Shown here: piece by piece, positions 1 to 5,048 of the stretch
How the letters are laid out: every line of letters begins with the position of its first letter
Position numbering within the stretch: position 1 is the stretch's first letter
Source: Anaerolineales bacterium UBA1136
GTDB lineage: Bacteria; Chloroflexota; Anaerolineae; Anaerolineales; UBA11657
Assembly: GCA_002311455.1 (NCBI GenBank)
Contig: DCAJ01000017.1
Coordinates: 1-5,048, forward strand
Direction: 5' to 3'
Length of the DNA stretch: 5,048 nucleotides
Made by a program: the position numbers and the translations under genes
The notes under the pieces: generated by a model
The model's input: only the letters and a program-made list of their open reading frames with translations
What the model was told of the DNA's origin: nothing
Database searches by the model: none

Positions 1-2828
1 CCGATGCGGATGGAAACCCTCTGTCTGGAGCAAATGTGATAATCGAAGGAACATCATTGGGCGCTGCAAGCAACCAAGAAGGTGGTTTCGTAATCCTTGA
101 TGTGCCTGTAGGAACATATACAGTGAGTTGCGATTATATAGGATTTAGTGTATTGAAAGTATCCAATGTGGCTGTATCATCTGGATTGACATCTCTTCAA
201 GATTTTGGCCTTCAAAAATCTAGCATTGAAGGTGAGATAGTAGAAGTAAGGGCAGAGAAACCTCTGGTAAATCTTACAGCAACTAATGTTGTAAGATCTA
301 TAACGGCTTCTGAACTTAGAAGCTTACCAACTCGTAATACATCCACTTTTTATTCTTTACAGCCGGGTGTTGTTAAGCAAAATGGTGAAATTTATATTCG
401 CGGAAGTCGTTCGGATGAAGTTGACTATCAGCTTGATGGTGCTTCAACAAGAAGTATGGTAGGCACAGATAATGTTATAGGTGTAATTCCAGAAGCGCTA
501 GAAGAGGTAAAAGTTAATGCGGGTGGTTATGGTGCTGAACTTGGCGGTGCTAATGGTGGGATTATTCAACAGACTTTACGTACTGGTGGAGAAAAATTAG
601 GTGTATTATTTTTAGCTGAAAATGAAACAAACTATAATAGATCAAACATAGTTGCAACAGCTGGCGGACCCTTGTTGAGTGATAAAATAAGATACTTCTT
701 AGCGTTAGATAATATGAGTACAGATGATTACAAACCACAATATTTCTATGGTGCAAAGTTTGATACTCTCTATGATTCTGGTGATAGAGGCGGAAGTACA
801 AGCGACATGCAGGCTGTTAATTGGGATGATGCAACAGTGCCTGGTGGACGCAAACAGGAAAAGTTCACCATGAATGGAACTGTTCAATTAGATTACAACC
901 CTTTAATTCTTAAAATAGGGATTGCCAATACAACAAGTAAAAAAACAATAAATTCAACGCCTATTTATCATATGTTTAACCAAGATAGGGCCGCAGAAAG
1001 ATCTGATTTAAATAGGCTATTGACCGCGAAAGCTTCTTATTTTATTGATAAAAATACTCTTGTATCGGCAAACGTATCTTCATTCCATTATAGTTATGAT
1101 CAATATGATCCGAATTTTTCTCATGATTCATTTGGCGATATAATGGCTTGGGGTAAACAACAGTCTGTGTTTGATGCTTTAAATGACACAACTATTGCAA
1201 TGAGCTTTGATGGTGATCAGCCTGATCCATACGATTTTGCAGGTTTTGGTTTTGCAAGGCCAGGGGGGATTCGTACTGGATATTCTACAAGAACACAGGG
1301 ATATACTGGTTTTGGTTTAGATATTAAAACACAGAGAGGTTATCATGAATTGAAGGCGGGCCTGGCAATGAAAAGTTGGGAAATTAAATCGTACTCAATT
1401 GGCTCATCGTCCATCTTATCATTAAATCAGGATGCTACTTTTAGTAATCTGATTAATCCAGATTCAGTCGCCTATGACATGGTAGCTGCAGCAGTTAAAT
1501 TAAGACAAACTGGTGTGTATAATTACGGCTATGATGAATTCATGAATGAATCTGATGCTGAACCAAATGGACCTAAAAAGCCATCAGAAGTGTCTGTATA
1601 TTTTTCTGATAAAATTGAATTGAATGATATCATTGTAAATGCTGGTTTCCGGTATGATCAATATACATCCGACATGTTCGCATTAGATAATCCAGCAAAT
1701 CCAGCTTTTGATCCCGAAACATATACTGTTGATAGCCTTAATAAAGCTGAAACGAAATCTATTCTTCAACCACGGCTGGGTTTGGCTTTCCCAGTATCTG
1801 ATAAAACAGTTTTTCATTTGCAATATGGAATATTTGCACAAATGCCTGATATGAATAATGCATTCGAGAGTACTACATGGTTGGCAAGAACATTTGGAGG
1901 CCAAAACTTTATTTCTGATCCAACAGGATTTGATTTTGATCCCATAATTACTACTCAATATGAGATTGGTTTTAATCATCAATTTGCAGACAATGCGTCA
2001 TTTGATCTGACTGCTGATTACAAAAATACAGAAGGTCAAATAACCATTGAAAGACAGGCTACTGAACTTGGCGCTAAGTCTGCTGATTATAACGTGTATG
2101 TAAATGGTGACTTTTCAGTGATAAGAGGCTTTGAAGCTACAGTCAAAACAAATAGAGTAAATGGAATGCTGGCTTTAATAAACTATACTCTAAGTGATGC
2201 AAAGTCAACTAATTCAAATCCAAATGGTCAAGTATCATCTATAGAAAATGGAGAAGATCCTCCTACAGTAGTTAATCCAGTTATGTTTAATAATAAACAT
2301 ACTGGCTCAATCATTTTGGACTACATCACATCAAGTTCTAATCTATTAACAGGTGGTTGGCATGTAAATTCATTGATTAATTTTAGTAGCGGTCATAATT
2401 ATACTAGAGCTACTGGTACTATGGGACAAAGAGATAGAGATGAGGGCGCTCTCCTGGCAGATAATGACCCAAGATCACGAACGCCTCTTGAGGCATTAAA
2501 CAGCTCAACTACACCGTTGTCCTATACTGTTGATCTTCGATTAGAAAAAGCATTACCGTTTGGTGTGACAGCCTATACTTATGTTGAAAATATATTTGAT
2601 AGGAAAAATATTACTAATGTTTATTATAGAACAGGTAATGCATCAGACGATGGGTTTTTGTCTGATGAATCCTTAAGCCAGGCTATAGTTGCGGCTCAGG
2701 GTCAGGAATATGCAAATATGTATGAATCAGTAAATATAGAAAATAGACAACATTGGATTTCAGATCAGGGATATGACCTATATGGATCACCTCGTCAAAT
2801 CTTTGTTGGACTCAGAGTAAATTTCTAA
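1..2828 (+). CDS. TonB-dependent outer-membrane receptor with carboxypeptidase-regulatory-like N-terminal domain (5' partial)
   Basis: This is an outer-membrane active transporter that would import a ligand using TonB-ExbBD energy. The frame is already open at the left edge (first full codon at 3, 941 residues to TAA 2826-2828). The GTG at 36 lies inside a domain and is not the start; signal peptide and true start are upstream. Counting from codon 3, residues 1-72 form a CarboxypepD_reg-like beta-sandwich (DADGNPLSGANV, GTSLG, GGFVILDVPVGTYTV). A TonB-box-like EIVEVRA lies at 78-84. The plug spans about 97-196 (SELRSLP, LQPGVV, IYIRGSRSDEV, LDGAS, PEALEEVKVNAGGYGAELGG). The barrel fills the rest, with GGPLLSDKIRYF near its start, VENIFDR near 861-867 and RQIFVGLRVNF at the C-terminus, ending in the Phe typical of BAM substrates. 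The roughly 745-residue barrel region is of normal size for a 22-stranded receptor. Plug wording matches receptors I associate with Ignavibacteria and Marinimicrobia (family knowledge, not searched). The substrate is unknown. No frameshift is seen. Confidence 0.95.
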   Translation, partial: DADGNPLSGANVIIEGTSLGAASNQEGGFVILDVPVGTYTVSCDYIGFSVLKVSNVAVSSGLTSLQDFGLQKSSIEGEIVEVRAEKPLVNLTATNVVRSITASELRSLPTRNTSTFYSLQPGVVKQNGEIYIRGSRSDEVDYQLDGASTRSMVGTDNVIGVIPEALEEVKVNAGGYGAELGGANGGIIQQTLRTGGEKLGVLFLAENETNYNRSNIVATAGGPLLSDKIRYFLALDNMSTDDYKPQYFYGAKFDTLYDSGDRGGSTSDMQAVNWDDATVPGGRKQEKFTMNGTVQLDYNPLILKIGIANTTSKKTINSTPIYHMFNQDRAAERSDLNRLLTAKASYFIDKNTLVSANVSSFHYSYDQYDPNFSHDSFGDIMAWGKQQSVFDALNDTTIAMSFDGDQPDPYDFAGFGFARPGGIRTGYSTRTQGYTGFGLDIKTQRGYHELKAGLAMKSWEIKSYSIGSSSILSLNQDATFSNLINPDSVAYDMVAAAVKLRQTGVYNYGYDEFMNESDAEPNGPKKPSEVSVYFSDKIELNDIIVNAGFRYDQYTSDMFALDNPANPAFDPETYTVDSLNKAETKSILQPRLGLAFPVSDKTVFHLQYGIFAQMPDMNNAFESTTWLARTFGGQNFISDPTGFDFDPIITTQYEIGFNHQFADNASFDLTADYKNTEGQITIERQATELGAKSADYNVYVNGDFSVIRGFEATVKTNRVNGMLALINYTLSDAKSTNSNPNGQVSSIENGEDPPTVVNPVMFNNKHTGSIILDYITSSSNLLTGGWHVNSLINFSSGHNYTRATGTMGQRDRDEGALLADNDPRSRTPLEALNSSTTPLSYTVDLRLEKALPFGVTAYTYVENIFDRKNITNVYYRTGNASDDGFLSDESLSQAIVAAQGQEYANMYESVNIENRQHWISDQGYDLYGSPRQIFVGLRVNF

Positions 2829-2833
2829 ATTCT

Positions 2834-2840
2834 AAGGAGA
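2834..2840 (+). promoter_or_regulatory. Shine-Dalgarno sequence of the downstream secreted-protein gene
   Basis: AAGGAGA lies in the 16-nt gap between the two genes, with five bases between the AAGGAG core and the ATG at 2845. It is a near-perfect anti-16S match. An in-frame TAA at 2833-2835 partly overlaps it, so no start upstream of 2845 is possible in this frame. The gap has no room for a separate promoter or a terminator hairpin, which supports read-through transcription from the receptor gene. Confidence 0.85.
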
Positions 2841-2844
2841 TAGA

Positions 2845-5048
2845 ATGAATAATAATTGTATAAAGTATATTACACCATTTCTAGTAGCAACAATATTAAC
2901 TGGTGCCGAGAGCCCCGGCTCTAGAGATGTAGAAAGAGAAAAATCATTTCTACAAAGCATGAATATGTTGTTCAGGGGTAATGGTAATAATGAAGATGTG
3001 TTGGATATTAATACATTGACTACATGGGTAACAAAAGAAGGTTATTTCACCTATGATGCAGATCCTACTCATACAAATGGATCATATTTAGATGAAGATG
3101 TATCGGTTATATTTAGTCAGGGCTTAGTATGGGGAGGTCTTTTGCCAGATGTTGGCGGTGCTTCCGATGGAAGTGATACAACCTATGTGAAAGTTAATGG
3201 TAGTACCTATGCAAATGGTTTATCTGCTGGTGTGATTCTTGATAGCGGGATAGGCGATGACCCTGAAAATTATCAAGTATGGAAAGTTAACCTTGCAGAT
3301 AATAGTAATTGGTCAGATTGGCCAGCTGACAAAGGTGCTCCTTATGACGATGTAGATGGTGATGGCATGTACAGTGCAGCTGCTGATAAGCCTGGTTGGC
3401 CAGGAGCAGATCAGACAATATGGATTGTAGCGAATGATATAGGACAAAATATATCAACACCCCCAAGTACAGAATTTGCAGGTTCAGATCCTATAGGAAT
3501 TGAATACCAGCTTACTATGTGGGGCTATAATTTCCCATCAACTAATCCTCTTGGAAATATGAGTTTCAAAAAAGCACGAATTATTTATAAAGGATTACCA
3601 GACACATATACAAAATCTGATGGAACAGACACCACATATACAACAACAGGGAAAAATGCAACATTCGATAAATTTTATTTTGCACAATGGGGCGATCTAG
3701 ATGTGGGAGATTATGGAGATGATTATGCTGGTTGTGATTTAGATTTATCTCTTGGCTATTGCTATAATGGAAACTATACAGATGCATCATATGATGCTGT
3801 AGGTCTTGGAACACCAGCTGTAGGGTTTGATTTTCTGTATGATACTGGCGGTTTAGGAATGACTTCATTTGTATACTATGCTGCTGGAACTGCTATTTCA
3901 GATGCTGATTTAGGTAGTTATTCTGGATCATTACAGTGGTATAATATATTTGAAGGAATGCTCCCAAGGCCAGCCTATCCAGATCAATCTCCCAATACAA
4001 ATCCAGTTACTGGAGAAGAATCAATATTTTGGTTAGATGGTGATCCATTGACAGGATCAGGATGGATAGATGGTATGCAAATTCCACCTGGAGATCGTAG
4101 AATTGTAATGACTACTGGTCCATATACATTTGCTCTTGGTGATACTTTAGATGTAGTTGTAGCCACAATAGGTGGTATGGGAACTAATAGTTTATCATCA
4201 ATCACTGTATTGAAATATCATGATACTTTTGCACAGTATGCATATGACGAGGAATTTAATTTGCCCTCTGCCCCTACAGCTCCTAGTCCAGTTACAAGTG
4301 AATATGACAAAGAAGTCGTACTGAATTGGGGAATGGATACAAATGCTATTGCAGTCATTGAAGATACAGCAGTAAAAAACTTTGAATTTCAAGGTTATAA
4401 TGTTTATCAATATAGTAATTCAAGTGGTTCTTCAAGTAAGATTGTGGCAACCTATGATAAGAAAGACCTTGTACTAACAGTATTTGGCAATCAAGTCGAT
4501 GAAGAAACAGGATATGTAATAAATGTACCGGTACAATTTGGAACAGATTCAGGTATCAGCAGAAGTATATCAATAAAAAATAATGCATTTACTGGCATGC
4601 CGCTTTCAAATGGTACAGACTATTATTTTGGTGTTAGTGCATATTCAACTTATGCAGGTGCAGCAGCAGATGCACCGCCTTTTGGTCAGCTTGAATCCTC
4701 AGCTACAATTCTTACTGTAAGGCCTCAGGCTCCACCTCCAGGTACAGAGTATAGTGCAAGTTATGGTAGTTCTGTTGCAGCGACACATTCATCTGGAGGT
4801 GCAACATCAAGCCCCGCTATTACTGTGGTAGCTCCTGATTCGTTAATGTCAAAAAGCTATACGATGTTTTTTAGTGAAGGTCCTGCAGATAGTATCTCAG
4901 TAGTGGAATCTGGCACTGATGCTGATGGAAACCCGATAGATGTTACAAATAAATATTCATTTAATAATCAGTGGAATTTAATCGAAACTGCAGCAGGAGT
5001 ATCACGTGGCGCTGCAGGAGATACAGTTCTAAAAAATATGCCAATTAA
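2845..5048 (+). CDS. Secreted multidomain beta-rich protein with fibronectin-III-like module, function unknown (3' partial)
   Basis: The frame is open from ATG 2845 to the window edge (734 full codons, no stop). The start is fixed by the Shine-Dalgarno sequence at 2834 and an in-frame stop at 2833. Residues 1-21 look like a signal peptide: Lys7, a hydrophobic stretch YITPFLVATILTG, and possible cleavage after TGA. Residues 53-335 form a conserved region with recurring blocks: WVTKEGYFTYD (61-71), GLVWGG, DWPADKGAP (158-166), DVDGDGMY (169-176), ADQTIWIVAND (188-198), GIEYQLTMWGYNF (218-230), GDYGDDYAGCD (288-298) and LGYCYNG (303-309), then TPAVGFDF. I recall this block order from uncharacterised secreted proteins of Ignavibacteria and related phyla; no function is established to my knowledge. 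Residues 473-625 form a fibronectin-III-like module (VVLNW, FQGYNVYQ, NGTDYYFGVSAYS). A Gly/Ser/Pro-rich linker (629-658) leads to another beta module with SYTMFF and QWNL. Such proteins often end in a T9SS sorting domain, but that end is outside the window. It sits 16 nt after the receptor gene, probably in one operon. Confidence 0.85.
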   Translation, partial: MNNNCIKYITPFLVATILTGAESPGSRDVEREKSFLQSMNMLFRGNGNNEDVLDINTLTTWVTKEGYFTYDADPTHTNGSYLDEDVSVIFSQGLVWGGLLPDVGGASDGSDTTYVKVNGSTYANGLSAGVILDSGIGDDPENYQVWKVNLADNSNWSDWPADKGAPYDDVDGDGMYSAAADKPGWPGADQTIWIVANDIGQNISTPPSTEFAGSDPIGIEYQLTMWGYNFPSTNPLGNMSFKKARIIYKGLPDTYTKSDGTDTTYTTTGKNATFDKFYFAQWGDLDVGDYGDDYAGCDLDLSLGYCYNGNYTDASYDAVGLGTPAVGFDFLYDTGGLGMTSFVYYAAGTAISDADLGSYSGSLQWYNIFEGMLPRPAYPDQSPNTNPVTGEESIFWLDGDPLTGSGWIDGMQIPPGDRRIVMTTGPYTFALGDTLDVVVATIGGMGTNSLSSITVLKYHDTFAQYAYDEEFNLPSAPTAPSPVTSEYDKEVVLNWGMDTNAIAVIEDTAVKNFEFQGYNVYQYSNSSGSSSKIVATYDKKDLVLTVFGNQVDEETGYVINVPVQFGTDSGISRSISIKNNAFTGMPLSNGTDYYFGVSAYSTYAGAAADAPPFGQLESSATILTVRPQAPPPGTEYSASYGSSVAATHSSGGATSSPAITVVAPDSLMSKSYTMFFSEGPADSISVVESGTDADGNPIDVTNKYSFNNQWNLIETAAGVSRGAAGDTVLKNMPI
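2909..2922 (+). repeat. Short GC-rich inverted repeat inside the start of the secreted-protein gene
   Basis: AGAGCC and GGCTCT form a perfect 6-bp stem around two C residues (in practice a 4- or 6-nt loop with a shorter stem). It lies about 65 nt into the coding sequence, within a local GC-rich patch in otherwise AT-rich DNA. It encodes the residues just after the predicted signal-peptide cleavage site. No U-tract follows, so it is not an intrinsic terminator. It could weakly affect translation or be chance. Confidence 0.35.

Noticed and set aside
36..38. GTG as the start of the receptor gene
   Set aside because: The same frame is open to the window edge, and the residues before it (DADGNPLSGAN) are the expected beginning of the CarboxypepD_reg-like domain. 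The real start and signal peptide are upstream of the window.
562..887. Two overlapping reverse-strand open frames
   Set aside because: They lie antisense within the receptor's barrel coding region, have no recognisable domain, and are rich in His, Ile, Leu and Cys as expected of the complement of AT-rich coding DNA.
1683..1982. Reverse-strand open frame of 99 codons
   Set aside because: It is fully antisense to well-supported receptor coding sequence and shows no domain or plausible context.
3346..3387. Dockerin domain
   Set aside because: There is only one DxDxDG segment, with no second repeat and no flanking helix pattern.
3581..4410. Three reverse-strand open frames
   Set aside because: They are antisense to the continuous frame of the secreted protein, which has recognisable conserved blocks throughout this stretch. 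Their own translations have no recognisable motif.
4918..4934. Near-identical 17-nt match to positions 3-19 (both encode DADGNP)
   Set aside because: One mismatch in 17 nt is explained by the same beta-turn motif with similar codons in two unrelated beta domains. Flanking sequence does not match, so it is not a mobile-element repeat or recombination site.
2845..5048. SusD/RagB-type substrate-binding lipoprotein
   Set aside because: Position after a TonB-dependent receptor suggested it, but the protein has no convincing lipobox, no helical TPR-like repeats and clear beta-rich, fibronectin-III-like content.

Overview
The window holds two co-directional protein genes on the + strand and almost nothing else. 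Both are cut by a window edge: the first lacks its 5' end and the second lacks its 3' end. The DNA is AT-rich, with many ATA, TTA and AAT codons. The protein families point to a Gram-negative member of the FCB group (Fibrobacterota-Chlorobiota-Bacteroidota and relatives). Marinimicrobia (SAR406), Ignavibacteria or Calditrichota fit better than classical Bacteroides. This placement rests on family recognition by eye, not on a database search.

Layout. Positions 1-2828 encode a TonB-dependent outer-membrane receptor: a carboxypeptidase-regulatory-like N-terminal domain (its start is missing), a candidate TonB box, a plug domain and a long beta-barrel ending in an aromatic residue. A 16-nt gap follows, holding a strong Shine-Dalgarno sequence. 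Positions 2845-5048 encode at least 734 residues of a secreted multidomain beta-rich protein. It has a probable signal peptide, a conserved but unnamed N-terminal region, a fibronectin-III-like module and the start of a further C-terminal module. It is still open at the window edge.

How they may work together. The spacing suggests co-transcription. One model is that the secreted partner acts at the cell surface with the receptor. The pairing resembles the logic of SusC/SusD loci, but the second protein is not a SusD: it is beta-rich and lacks SusD-type helical repeats. The transported substrate cannot be read from the sequence. I saw no RNA genes, mobile elements, CRISPR arrays or rho-independent terminators. 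No novel defence or mobile system is evident. The most interesting item is the uncharacterised secreted protein and its tight linkage to the receptor.
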